Below are positions 50,301 to 58,584 of a stretch of DNA of 64,000 nt, one piece after another (the first letter of the stretch is position 1; each line of letters starts with the position of its first letter). The DNA is from DATAOG01 sp963753685 (GTDB lineage Bacteria > Pseudomonadota > Alphaproteobacteria > Geminicoccales > Geminicoccaceae). Made by a program: the position numbers and the translations under genes. The notes beneath the pieces were generated by a model. It saw nothing but the letters and a program-made list of their open reading frames with translations. It was not told the origin of the DNA and did not search any database. The stretch spans positions 434,001 to 498,000 of the forward strand of contig CAVWDE010000021.1 of the NCBI GenBank assembly GCA_963753685.1. The letters are read 5' to 3'.

Positions 50301-51519
50301 CGCTCAGCTGCGCGCGCTCGGTCTCGAGCCCGGCCACCGACCCGCGCAGCCGGTCGCCCTCGGTCGCCATCTCCGCGACCGTGGCCTGCGCCGCCTCGAG
50401 CCGATCCCTGGTCTCGGCCGCTTCGGTCTGGAGCGTTGCATGGCGGCTCTGCAAGGCCGCGTGCTCGCTGGCGAGCGCGTCCTGCTCCGCGGTCAGCGCC
50501 TCCACCCGAGCTTCGAGCGCATCCGTGGTGGTCTGCAGCGCGACGACCTGATCGGTCAGCCGGTCCCGCTCGGTCCCCAGTCCGGCGATTTGAGCACTGA
50601 GCTGCGCGCGCTCCGTCTCCAGGTCCGCAACCGTGCTCTGCGCCGTCTCGAGCCGGTCCCTGGTCGCCGCCGCTTCGGTCTGGAGCGCGGCGTGGCTGCT
50701 CAGCAAAGCCGCGAGCTGGCCGGCGAGCGCGTCCTGCTCCGCGATCAGCACCTCCACTCTGGCCTGCGACCGCTCGCCCGCCTCCCGGCTTGCCGCCAGC
50801 ACCTCCTGGAGCCCGGCGTTGCGGCCCTCGAGGGCCTCGATCTCGCTGCCGGCGCCCACCAGCTGCCGCTCCAGCAGGTCACGCGCCCGCTCCGCGGCCG
50901 CGAGCTCGCCAGCAGTCTCCTCGACCCGGGCTTCGAGCGCATCGGTGTTGGCCTGCAGCGCGGCCACCTGATCGGTCAGCTGGTCCCGCTCGGCCGTCAG
51001 TCCGCTGATCTCCGCCCTCAGCTGTGCGCGCTCGGTGTCCAGCGCGTCACGCGCCTGCTCTGTGGCCGCCAGCGCGTCGGCGGTCTCCTTGACTCGCGCT
51101 TCGAGCCCATCGATGTGGGCCCAGAGCGCGGCGACGTCCTTGTCCAGCTGGTCGCGCTCCGCCTCGAGCGCGTCGCGCGCGCGTTCCGCGGCCGCGAGCT
51201 CGTCGGCGATCTGGTGGGCCGCGAGCGGCGCCGCGCCCAGCCAGTCGGCGAAGTCGGCAGTCCCCTCGGCCAGACCTTCGAACGCGTAGGTGGTGGCATG
51301 CGGCGCAGCAGCCTCAGCGTTCAGCGGGTCACGCTTGGCCCCCAATCTCGCGACCTGAGATCGCAACGCCGCGCGCTCCGTCTCCAGCTCGGCCAGGCGG
51401 TCGCGCGTCGTCTCCAGTCCTGCGATCGTGGTCTGTGCCGCCTTGAGCCGACCCTTCGCGTCGACTGCATAGCAGAACAACAACACGATCAGCACGATGA
51501 GCCCGCCAGCCAGGTCCAT
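47337..51519 (-). CDS. Giant membrane-anchored coiled-coil repeat protein, one frameshift
   Basis: About 1,393 residues. An N-terminal transmembrane helix (LIVLIVLLFCYAV, residues 7-20) is followed by AKGRLK, which predicts a cytoplasmic C-terminal part. Nearly everything else is Ala/Glu/Gln/Leu-rich coiled coil. From residue 139 the protein is built of repeats starting LEARVE or LEGRVE, followed by ALAASREAS, ALTAEQDAL, AALQSRHG, LEAAQTT and LSAQIAGL. One extra G in a GGGG run (fwd 47839-47842) breaks the frame near residue 1228; correction gives a precise fit. A scaffold, polarity or envelope-spacer role is possible but unproven. No related gene is adjacent. Confidence 0.8.
47340..51105 (-). 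repeat. Long internal coding repeats, about 420 bases per unit
   Basis: Ten units beginning LExRV: 51105-50938 (56 residues), 50937-50518 (140), 50517-50224 (98), 50223-49804 (140), 49803-49384 (140), 49383-49027 (119), 49026-48565 (154), 48564-48145 (140), 48144-47775 (123 after frame correction) and 47774-47340 (145, terminal). The first eight are all multiples of seven residues. Similarity is evident at DNA as well as protein level, so unit gain and loss by recombination is likely. Confidence 0.85.
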
Positions 51520-52131
51520 GGCCTGCCTCCCATGCGCCGGACCCAGAACAGCCGGAACTCGCCGGCCGTCCGCCTGGGTTGCAGAGCGCTCTACCAGACC
51601 CTACCGCCGACAGAACTTACGGCAAGTCTGGACTTCTCCAGTCATCGCGATGCCATCAGCCTAGCATCGAGCGCTGGAGCTGCCCAGGATAACCTGTGGA
51701 AACCCTGGTCGGGATGATTGGCCAGGACCGCCGGAACTCGACCCGCCCCACCGTTTGTCTTCGTGCGCCTGCCCTGGAGCCAGCGGCTATTGAGCAGCTT
51801 GAGGTAGCCCTGCGCCCGCGCACCCGCCACCCGGCCGCGGCCGAAGCGCGTGCGGCCGTGGGCCACGGCCACCTGCCGACAGCCCAGCCGGCGAAATCTG
51901 GTCAGGCGGACCGGGGCGCTTCGCTCACGTCCTCCGATCGCGCGCGACTTGGGCCAAGTCCAAGTTCAGCTTGGGCCAAGTCCAAGTCCAGAAAGTCTCG
52001 ACTTCGCACGCGGTCCGCGCCCCTTCTGCGCCGCCGGCAGGCCCGCGCCGCCAAGATGAAGACTGCGCGGCACGGTTTCGTCGTGGCGGCATCCGGCCTC
52101 GAACCGGCGCAGCGATCTGGATGAGCGATGC
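51520..52131. other. Gene-poor stretch with a 22-base-spaced direct repeat
   Basis: About 610 bases between two minus-strand genes with no supported coding sequence. CTTGGGCCAAGTCCAAGT occurs twice, at 51948-51965 and 51970-51987. Each copy contains the near-palindrome ACTTGGGCCAAGT or its core, so it could fold or bind a dimeric protein. Near 52093-52107, CCGGCCTCGAACCGG looks like a tRNA T-arm on the minus strand, but no other tRNA arms are present. The region also holds the promoter of the coiled-coil gene. Confidence 0.6.
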
Positions 52132-53094
52132 TCAGGCGGTGCCGAAACGCACGCCCAATTGCTGCAGCCAGCGGCGGTACATCACCGCCGTGCGGTCGGC
52201 GCGCACGTTGAGCTCGGCCGCGAGGTCGAGCGGCAGCAGCTCCGGCCGCTGGGATTCAACGATCGGGCGGTCCTGCTCGAAGATCCGGTCCTGCCAGGCG
52301 ATCAGCTCGGCCGCGGGCACATCCTGGCCGTAGTTCATCGCCATCCACATCCAGGCCGTGCTGCGCGCCGGCTCGTGCGGCGTGATCGCGAGCAGGATCG
52401 AGAACCGCGGCCCGGTCGATTCCTTGAGCAGGTACGCCGTCAACGGGCGCAGGACGCGATAGGTGTAAGACACCCGGTCGCCCCGGCCGGTGCCGTACGG
52501 GTCGGGCTGCCAGACGCGCACGCCCTGCGCCTCGACGCCCCGATCGGTGATCACCGCCTCGTAGTCGGCGATCTCGGGCCGCTCCGGCGTGCCGAGGATG
52601 CCCGCGTGCACGAACGGGAAGTGCGCGACGTCGAGAAAGTTCTCGACGATCCGTGGTCCGCTCGCCGCCACCGCATAGGGGCCGCACAGAAGCTTCCGGA
52701 AGCCGGCATCGGCCCACTCCGGGAACGGCGGCACCTCCGGCGCCGGCGTGCCGAGGCTGACCCACACCAAGCCATAGCGCTCGAGCGCGCGGTAGGTCCT
52801 GACGCGCGCCTTTGGCGGCGGCGGCAGGTCGGGCCGCGCCGGGATGCGCACGCACTGCCCGTCGGTGCCGTAGACCCAGCCGTGATAGGGGCACTGCAGC
52901 GTGCCGCCGTCGACCCGGCCAAGCGAGAGCCGCGTGCCCCGATGGACGCACAGGTCCTGCCAGGCGAGTGCTTGCCCCCCGGCCCGCCAGACCACGATGT
53001 CCTCAGCCAGGACGCGCGCGCCGATCAGCCGGCGCCGGTCGAGCTCCGCGCAGGTCACGACCGGATGCCAGTCGTCGGCGAGCACCGGATCCAT
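52132..53094 (-). CDS. Rieske non-haem iron oxygenase, alpha-subunit type
   Basis: A 320-residue aromatic-ring-hydroxylating-type oxygenase. The Rieske [2Fe-2S] site is CVHRGTRLSLG plus LQCPYHGWVYG (CxH...CxxH). The mononuclear iron site is ENFLDVAHFPFVHAG, matching Dx2Hx4H. The length and single-component look resemble vanillate or dicamba O-demethylase-type (phenylpropionate dioxygenase-like) enzymes. An ATG at 53118 is an alternative start. No ferredoxin or reductase gene is adjacent, so electron donors must come from elsewhere. It is divergent from the unknown five-gene cassette. Confidence 0.9.
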   Translation of the reverse strand: MDPVLADDWHPVVTCAELDRRRLIGARVLAEDIVVWRAGGQALAWQDLCVHRGTRLSLGRVDGGTLQCPYHGWVYGTDGQCVRIPARPDLPPPPKARVRTYRALERYGLVWVSLGTPAPEVPPFPEWADAGFRKLLCGPYAVAASGPRIVENFLDVAHFPFVHAGILGTPERPEIADYEAVITDRGVEAQGVRVWQPDPYGTGRGDRVSYTYRVLRPLTAYLLKESTGPRFSILLAITPHEPARSTAWMWMAMNYGQDVPAAELIAWQDRIFEQDRPIVESQRPELLPLDLAAELNVRADRTAVMYRRWLQQLGVRFGTA

Positions 53095-53337
53095 GGTCAC
53101 CGCCGGCACCTCTCCCATGATAGCCGCGCACGACCCGAAGCATGGCGCCCCGGCAGGCAGGCGACAAGCCACCCGCTGGACCGGGACTGTCGCATGAATG
53201 GCCTAGCGCAGCCTTGCTAACGCATCCGTGCGGCTGCCGCGGCGGCGGGCTTTGACGCATCATACGCTGACGCGGCCGCCAGATCCTGCCCGTCAGGTCG
53301 GCGCCGGGGCGATGCCGACGCTCAGCAGGAGGACGTC

Positions 53338-54183
53338 ATGGACCGGGATTATCTGTTCGAGGACGAGGTCGCCGCCGAAGGCTACGCCGACGAACTCTCG
53401 GGCTTCGAGGATTTCGACCAGGAGGATTTCCTCGGCGAGTCCGAGCTCCTCGGCTTCGACGGCGAGGCCGACGAGTTCGGCTTTCTGAAGAAGGCGTGGC
53501 GCGGGATCAAGCGGGCCGGCAAGAGGCTGGCCCCGATCGCCAAGAGACTCGCCCCGATCGCAGGACAGGCGATCGGCGGCGCTTTCGGCGGGCCAGCCGG
53601 CGCGATGCTTGGCGGCAAGGTCGGCTCCTTCGCTGCCAGCCTCGAGGACGAGGAGCTCGCCGGATTCGAGGGCTATGATGGCTACGGCGACTACGAGGAC
53701 GAGAGCGACTCCGAAGACGAGATGAACGCCGAAGACTTCATGGACTTCGAGGCCGAGGACGAGGACGTCGCCGAGTACATGTGCGATGTGGCGGCCAAGG
53801 CGCCAAAACCGATCGACTCGGTAGCCATCGCGGGTGCGATCACGAACACGCTCGCCTCCAAAGCGCCGCTGCAGGTCAAGGCGGTCTCGCCGACGCTGAG
53901 CTCCGCCGCGGCGCGCCTCACCAAGGTGATGAAGAACCACCCGGCGACCAAGCCGCTGGTGAAGGTGGTGCCGACCATTGCCAAGAAGACCGTCGCGACG
54001 CTCGCCAAGAAGGCGGCTGCGGGCAAGCCGGTGACGCCGATGGTCGCCAAGCGGGTGATGGCGAAGCACGCGATGCGCGTGCTTTCGAATCCGCGCGAGC
54101 TGACCAAAGCGATCGCCAAGCACGAGGCGAAGAAGCGCAAGGTCAACATGAAGGTGGTCAAGCGGGCCGAGCGCTTCGCCTGA
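53338..54183 (+). CDS. Polyampholyte protein, acidic/cationic-helix/Gly-rich/basic, cassette gene 1
   Basis: A 281-residue protein of unknown function with sharply divided composition. Residues 1-48 are acidic (GFEDFDQEDFLGESE). Residues 49-75 form a cationic amphipathic helix (LKKAWRGIKRAGKRLAPIA). Residues 76-100 are Gly/Ala-rich and hydrophobic (GQAIGGAFGGPAGAMLGG), like a glycine-zipper membrane segment. Residues 101-148 are strongly acidic. Residues 175-281 are very basic and helical with AAAGKPVTPMVAKRVM. AGGAGG lies six bases before the ATG. The next gene encodes a paralogue. I recall similar acidic/basic hypothetical proteins in other bacteria but no studied function. A membrane-active or nucleic-acid-binding role is inference. 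Confidence 0.82.
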   Translation: MDRDYLFEDEVAAEGYADELSGFEDFDQEDFLGESELLGFDGEADEFGFLKKAWRGIKRAGKRLAPIAKRLAPIAGQAIGGAFGGPAGAMLGGKVGSFAASLEDEELAGFEGYDGYGDYEDESDSEDEMNAEDFMDFEAEDEDVAEYMCDVAAKAPKPIDSVAIAGAITNTLASKAPLQVKAVSPTLSSAAARLTKVMKNHPATKPLVKVVPTIAKKTVATLAKKAAAGKPVTPMVAKRVMAKHAMRVLSNPRELTKAIAKHEAKKRKVNMKVVKRAERFA

Positions 54184-54266
54184 CCCGCGCCCCAGCGGGC
54201 CTCAATCGGGTTCCGCCACGCCGACGATGCATACGGGACAGCCACACCAGACAGCGGAGCACGACG

Positions 54267-55145
54267 ATGTCGAACCTGGACTTCTATGATCAGGAAGCCT
54301 CCGACGCTTTTGATGAATTCGACGACTTCGATCTCGAGGATCAGGAGGGGGGGCTAGTCGGCGCCCTTGTTGGAGGCGGCGCGGAGCTCGGGAGCGCGAT
54401 GGCGACCGGCGCCTCCGATGCCGGCGCTTGGGCAGCAAGAGAAGCTCTCGACTACACCGGATTGACCAAATACCAGCCGGTGAAATGGTACTACGATTAC
54501 GTGTTGAATCCGGACTCCCAGCTCCACGCCGACGTGCGCAGCGTTTCCGGCGCCGCGGGCGGCCTCATGGGCGGCCTCCTCGGGGCCGGCGCCGCCGCTG
54601 CCGCCACCGCCGCCCTCCTCGAGGACGCCGATCCGTTCGAGCCTGAATACGCCGCCGAGGACATCGACCGCATGGAGGCGCTGGCCGAGGAGGCGGTCGA
54701 GGCGGAAGGCGAGGACGCGCTGATCGCGACCGACGAGATGGTCTCCCGCAGTTTCGGCGTGATGCGCGCGGCGGCCCGCATGCGGCCGATCATCGCCGCT
54801 CTCCGCGGCCAGGTCCACCGCCTGGTCATGCTGTCCAAGCGCGACCCGCGCTACCGCGTCCAGGCCCGGCTCGCGCCGACGGCGTTGCGCCGCACCGCAG
54901 CGATGCTGATGCGCATGGCGGCGGCGCGCCGGCCGGTCACCCAGCGCGTGGCGCTGACGCTGTTCGGCCGCGTGCTGTCCCAGCTCGCGCGCCATCCGCA
55001 GACGCGGGCGGCGGCGCTGCGGCAGGCGCAGGTGCGTGCCCGCCGGCATCGCACGCGCCAAGGCGCACCGGCGCCGGTCGCCGCGCGCCGGCCGGTCGCC
55101 GCGGCCCCCCACGCCATGCGGCGTCTGGCCCGGCACCACGCCTGA
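54267..55145 (+). CDS. Polyampholyte protein, paralogue of gene 1, cassette gene 2
   Basis: A 292-residue protein with the same plan as its neighbour. The N-terminus is acidic (FDEFDDFDLEDQE), followed by glycine-rich hydrophobic stretches at about 28-50 (GGLVGALVGGGAELG) and 95-117 (GAAGGLMGGLLGAGAAAAA). An acidic helix spans 118-158, then a basic helical domain to the end. APTALRRTAAMLMRMAAARRP followed by VTQRVAL aligns with VPTIAKKTVATLAKKAAAGKP followed by VTPMVAK of gene 1, the clearest sign of shared ancestry. The ATG at 54267 follows GCGGAGCACGACG. The gene lies 84 bases after gene 1 and 26 before the metalloprotease gene. Confidence 0.82.
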   Translation: MSNLDFYDQEASDAFDEFDDFDLEDQEGGLVGALVGGGAELGSAMATGASDAGAWAAREALDYTGLTKYQPVKWYYDYVLNPDSQLHADVRSVSGAAGGLMGGLLGAGAAAAATAALLEDADPFEPEYAAEDIDRMEALAEEAVEAEGEDALIATDEMVSRSFGVMRAAARMRPIIAALRGQVHRLVMLSKRDPRYRVQARLAPTALRRTAAMLMRMAAARRPVTQRVALTLFGRVLSQLARHPQTRAAALRQAQVRARRHRTRQGAPAPVAARRPVAAAPHAMRRLARHHA

Positions 55146-55171
55146 GTGTCGCGGCGGCAGGAGCGGCGGCC

Positions 55172-56509
55172 ATGGCGACGGTGGCGGTCGGAGCGGAACC
55201 CGGGCGGCGGGCGGCGGCCACGCCGCCCGCGCCCGGCGCGGTCCAGGTCGGAGCGCTCGCCGAGCTTCGCCACTATGTCCGCTCGCAGATCGTCAACGCC
55301 AAGCGCCACGCCGAGGCCGTGCGCAGCTTCGACCAGGCCGAGTTCGGCGACGGCCCGACCGCTCCGCGGCTGCCGAACGTTCAGGCGGTGAACGCCCTGC
55401 TCGGCGAGGTCTCCAAGCTCCAGACCACCGCGCTCGGCCGGCTCGAGCGCGCGGGCCGGGCGGTCGCTGCGCGGCCGTCGCGCGCCAGCCTCAGCACCTT
55501 CGCGCGCCTCAAGGACGTGGCGCAGACGCGCACGCAGCTGACCGAGAAGATCTGGCTGTTCTACCACAACCTGTTCGAGCAGCGGACCGGGCCCTTCGCC
55601 GAGCAGCTGCTCGCGATCGACCGCATCGCGCTCGACTGCTACCAGGCCTGCTTCATGGGCTTAGGCGCCGCGCGCTCGATCCCGACGCCGCCGCCGATGG
55701 CCTATGTCGAGTCCGGCCGCGGCCCGGCCACCTATCGTCGTGGCGTCAAGCTCACCAGGCTCGGCAAGCAGCCGAACCCGTTTCCGCTGGTCAAGCTGCC
55801 GAATCACCGGCTGATCAACCCCTGGTCGCTCGGCGCGGTGCCGCACGAGATCGGGCACAACCTGCAGAACGATCTGAACCTCTGGGGCGTCGCGCCGAAG
55901 CTCATTCGCGCGCGCCTGAGCGCGGCCAGCGTTCCGGTGCCGGCGATCCGCGTCTGGATGCGCTGGCACAAGGAGATCTACGCCGACCTGATCGGCGTGC
56001 TGCTGATCGGCCCGTCCTTTGTCAGCTCGCTGCTCGACGTGGTCGGCAAGTCGCCGGAGCGGATCGCCCTGTTCTCGCCGAGCGCGGTGCATCCGACCTC
56101 CTGGCTGCGGCCGCTCATCAGCACCGAGCTGTTGCGGCGGATCGGCTTCCCCAGGCAGGCCCACGAATTCGAGCGCGCCTGGCTCGCGCTGTATCCGGCC
56201 GAGGTCGCCAAGCGGCTGCCGGCGCCCCTGCGCGAGAGCTTTCCGGTCGCGGTCAAGGAGACGGTAACGGCGCTCTGCTTCCAGCCGCACGAGGCCTATG
56301 GCGGCCGGCAGCTCGCGCAGGTGGTGCACTTTCGGCCCCAGGACGAGGCGATCGTGCGGGAGGCGGCCGACCGGCTCGCCGCCGGCGACAACCCCGGGAT
56401 CGTGCCGGAGCGGTTCCTGATCGCCGCGGCGCGCGATGCGCTCGAGCGCCGCGTCGCGCCGCCCGAGCGCATCGCCCGGAACTTCTATAACGTGCTGCTC
56501 GGGAGGTGA
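55172..56509 (+). CDS. Zincin metalloprotease-like protein, cassette gene 3
   Basis: A 445-residue protein with a HEIGH motif at residues 225-229 in LGAVPHEIGHNLQNDL, the HExxH zinc signature. WHKEIYADLIGVLLIGP places E268 about 40 residues downstream as a likely third zinc ligand, as in gluzincins. No signal peptide is visible; the N-terminus is Ala/Pro-rich. The remainder is helical and matches no peptidase family I can name. Lying in the middle of the cassette, it may process the two polyampholyte proteins or act as the effector. GGAG precedes the ATG. Its stop is two bases before the next start. Confidence 0.8.
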   Translation: MATVAVGAEPGRRAAATPPAPGAVQVGALAELRHYVRSQIVNAKRHAEAVRSFDQAEFGDGPTAPRLPNVQAVNALLGEVSKLQTTALGRLERAGRAVAARPSRASLSTFARLKDVAQTRTQLTEKIWLFYHNLFEQRTGPFAEQLLAIDRIALDCYQACFMGLGAARSIPTPPPMAYVESGRGPATYRRGVKLTRLGKQPNPFPLVKLPNHRLINPWSLGAVPHEIGHNLQNDLNLWGVAPKLIRARLSAASVPVPAIRVWMRWHKEIYADLIGVLLIGPSFVSSLLDVVGKSPERIALFSPSAVHPTSWLRPLISTELLRRIGFPRQAHEFERAWLALYPAEVAKRLPAPLRESFPVAVKETVTALCFQPHEAYGGRQLAQVVHFRPQDEAIVREAADRLAAGDNPGIVPERFLIAAARDALERRVAPPERIARNFYNVLLGR

Positions 56510-56511
56510 GG

Positions 56512-58554
56512 ATGGCCGCCGCCGATCCCTTCCGCAAAGCCCGCGAGGCCGCCGAACGGTTCGCCCTGACGATCGCGCGCTATCGCGCGGCGTCCGACGC
56601 GCTGCGCGAAGCGATGGCCGAGGACGCCTTCGCCGAACTCGCTTCGGGCTTCACCGAGACCGTCGACCCCGCCGCGCTCGACGCCAGGCAGAAAGCGCGC
56701 GTGCGGCGCTATCTGGGCAGCGATGCGCTGGCGACGCTGGCCCCCGATCCGGAGTACAGCCGCAACGGCTTCAGCCGGGACTTCTTCGCCGAGACCATCC
56801 TCAGAGAGGAGGGCGAGATCGACGAGTTCCGGCTCGGCGCCGTCGATCTGGCGCAGCTGCTCGCGGCCGAGTCCGATCACGAGACCCTGGCGCAGGGCGT
56901 CGCGGACGCTCTCGCCCGCATCCGCGCCGGCGCGGAGCTGCTCACACCGGGCGGCAACCATCAATTCAATCTCGACCAGACCTTCGCCGCGCTCGCCGTC
57001 CAGAGCGCAGACGTCGAGCCGGAGTCGCGCCGCCTCAGCAACGAGGTCCTGAAGCGCCGCGCCGAGCAGGCGCGGATCGCGCGGGAGGAGGCCTGTCCGG
57101 CCTGGACAGCGCTCACCGCCGCGCTCGCCGGGGCCGGGCTGATCGATAGCCCGTCCGACGCCGCGGACCCGGCCGACCAACCGCCTCGCGCCGCCGCCGG
57201 CACGCCTACAGCCCCCGAGGAGGACCCGATCATGTCCGATCAGACCGACGACGCCAGCGCCGACCGGATCGTCGACGCGATCTCGCGACTGCAGGAGGGC
57301 GCAGGGACTGCGGGCTACGGCGGCGCCGCTGCGCCGGCCGCCAGTTTCGGCGCGGCGCTCGAGCAGCAGATCTACGCCAGCATCGGCCTGCCGAGCCTGA
57401 CCAGCGAGACCGCGCTGAGAGCCGGCCCGGCGAAGCTCGCCGGCAAGCTGGCGCTCGGCCTCGAGCGCGCGATCCTGCGCACTCGGGAGGGCGAGACCAC
57501 CCGCTTCGTGTTTCACCCCGCGCGCGCTCGTGCGCTCGCACCCCTCGACGGCGGCGAAGTCCAAGGCGCGCAGGCGGTCGTCGCGGAGGCCGCGGCCAAC
57601 CTCAAGCCCGCGATCCTGCGCGCCGTCCACACCCTCAAGCCCGAGATCTGCACCTGCTCGGAGGACGAGATCGCCGAGATCAAGGGCGATATCGAGACCA
57701 CGCTCGACGCGCTGCTGCGGGAGCTCCAGGCGCCAACCGGCGTGTTCGGCTTCTGGGCCCACACGCTGGTCGCGCGGGTGGCCCGCGAAGTCGCGACGCT
57801 GATTGCGATGTACGGCATCGGCATGCCCAGGCCGGACAGCTTCGACCGCCTGAACCGCTCGCTGGAGCGCCACGCGCAGCACTCAAATCCATGGCCGTTC
57901 GAGGATCGGAGCGCCGATCTTGACCGCGATGTCGGCTTCCTGAGCCGCGAGGCCAACGAGCAGGCGGCGACCACGATCTTCGAGCATCTGGCCTCGCTGG
58001 CCGATCTGATCGGCGACCTGATCGACCGCTCCCAGGGTGCCACCCTGGCGCGGCTCAGGGCACAGGTCGAGGCGATCCCGCCCGCGGTGGCGGACGCCCG
58101 CAGCGCGCTCTTGCGCGCCGGCGTCAGCGATGTCGACCTCAAGGCCACCTTCGTCGACGGGCGCCGCGGCGAGGACGGGGCGCCGATCGTGCGCTCGATC
58201 GAGCTCGCTCGCCTGTTCGACTGGATCGAGAGCGCGGCCAATGGCTGGCGGGCGGAGCTGTTGGAGGAGTCGCTCAACATTCGCAACCTGCGCTGGCTGC
58301 GCGACACCCTCGCCGTGCAGCACGCGGCCCTGCTCGGTACGCGCCGCGAGGCGCCGGCTGCGCAGGGCCTCGCCGAGGACGGCTTCCCGACCATCAACCC
58401 GAACCGCTACGCGCTCGGCCTGCGCCAGATCGCCGAGCTGGCACGCCGGCTCGACGACGCGCTGACCCTCGTGAGGCGGCTCTACGACGACGTCGCCAAC
58501 TGCGCGCGTAGCCGCCGGGCGTCGAGCCACGCCACCATCTTCGCCCAAGATTGA
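56512..58554 (+). CDS. Large helical protein of unknown function, cassette gene 4
   Basis: A 680-residue open frame, mostly alpha-helical, rich in Ala, Glu, Arg and Leu. Residues 1-205 form one domain (FTETVDPAALDARQKARVRRYL, GGNHQFNLDQTFAALAVQ). A Pro/Ala/Asp-rich linker (about 206-240) leads to a second domain from MSDQTDDASADRI to the end. An internal ATG at 57232 (residue 241) has a perfect GAGGAGG nine bases upstream, so a separate 440-residue product is possible; two ancestral genes may have fused. ICTCSEDE is the only notable cysteine pair. No known family recognised. GGGAGG precedes the ATG at 56512, two bases after the protease stop. Confidence 0.78.
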   Translation: MAAADPFRKAREAAERFALTIARYRAASDALREAMAEDAFAELASGFTETVDPAALDARQKARVRRYLGSDALATLAPDPEYSRNGFSRDFFAETILREEGEIDEFRLGAVDLAQLLAAESDHETLAQGVADALARIRAGAELLTPGGNHQFNLDQTFAALAVQSADVEPESRRLSNEVLKRRAEQARIAREEACPAWTALTAALAGAGLIDSPSDAADPADQPPRAAAGTPTAPEEDPIMSDQTDDASADRIVDAISRLQEGAGTAGYGGAAAPAASFGAALEQQIYASIGLPSLTSETALRAGPAKLAGKLALGLERAILRTREGETTRFVFHPARARALAPLDGGEVQGAQAVVAEAAANLKPAILRAVHTLKPEICTCSEDEIAEIKGDIETTLDALLRELQAPTGVFGFWAHTLVARVAREVATLIAMYGIGMPRPDSFDRLNRSLERHAQHSNPWPFEDRSADLDRDVGFLSREANEQAATTIFEHLASLADLIGDLIDRSQGATLARLRAQVEAIPPAVADARSALLRAGVSDVDLKATFVDGRRGEDGAPIVRSIELARLFDWIESAANGWRAELLEESLNIRNLRWLRDTLAVQHAALLGTRREAPAAQGLAEDGFPTINPNRYALGLRQIAELARRLDDALTLVRRLYDDVANCARSRRASSHATIFAQD

Positions 58555-58584
58555 CCCTTCCGCGAGAGACACAGGAGCGAGGAC

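Noticed and set aside
47439..51717. Very long plus-strand open frames opposite the coiled-coil gene (up to about 980 codons)
   Set aside because: They are antisense shadows of a GC-rich, stop-poor repeat gene: composition is Arg/Ala/Pro/Leu repeats with no start context or domain, while the minus-strand frame has heptads, a transmembrane start and consistent repeats.
52085..52112. tRNA-like T-arm (CCGG-TTCGAGG-CCGG on the minus strand)
   Set aside because: No anticodon arm, D arm or matching acceptor stem upstream; the flanking sequence is Rieske gene end and intergenic DNA. Also no integrase or second copy to suggest an attachment site.
53338..55145. Histone-like or ribosomal proteins suggested by the basic C-termini
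   Set aside because: The basic part is only one of four modules and is accompanied by acidic and glycine-zipper segments; no nucleoid-protein motif is present.
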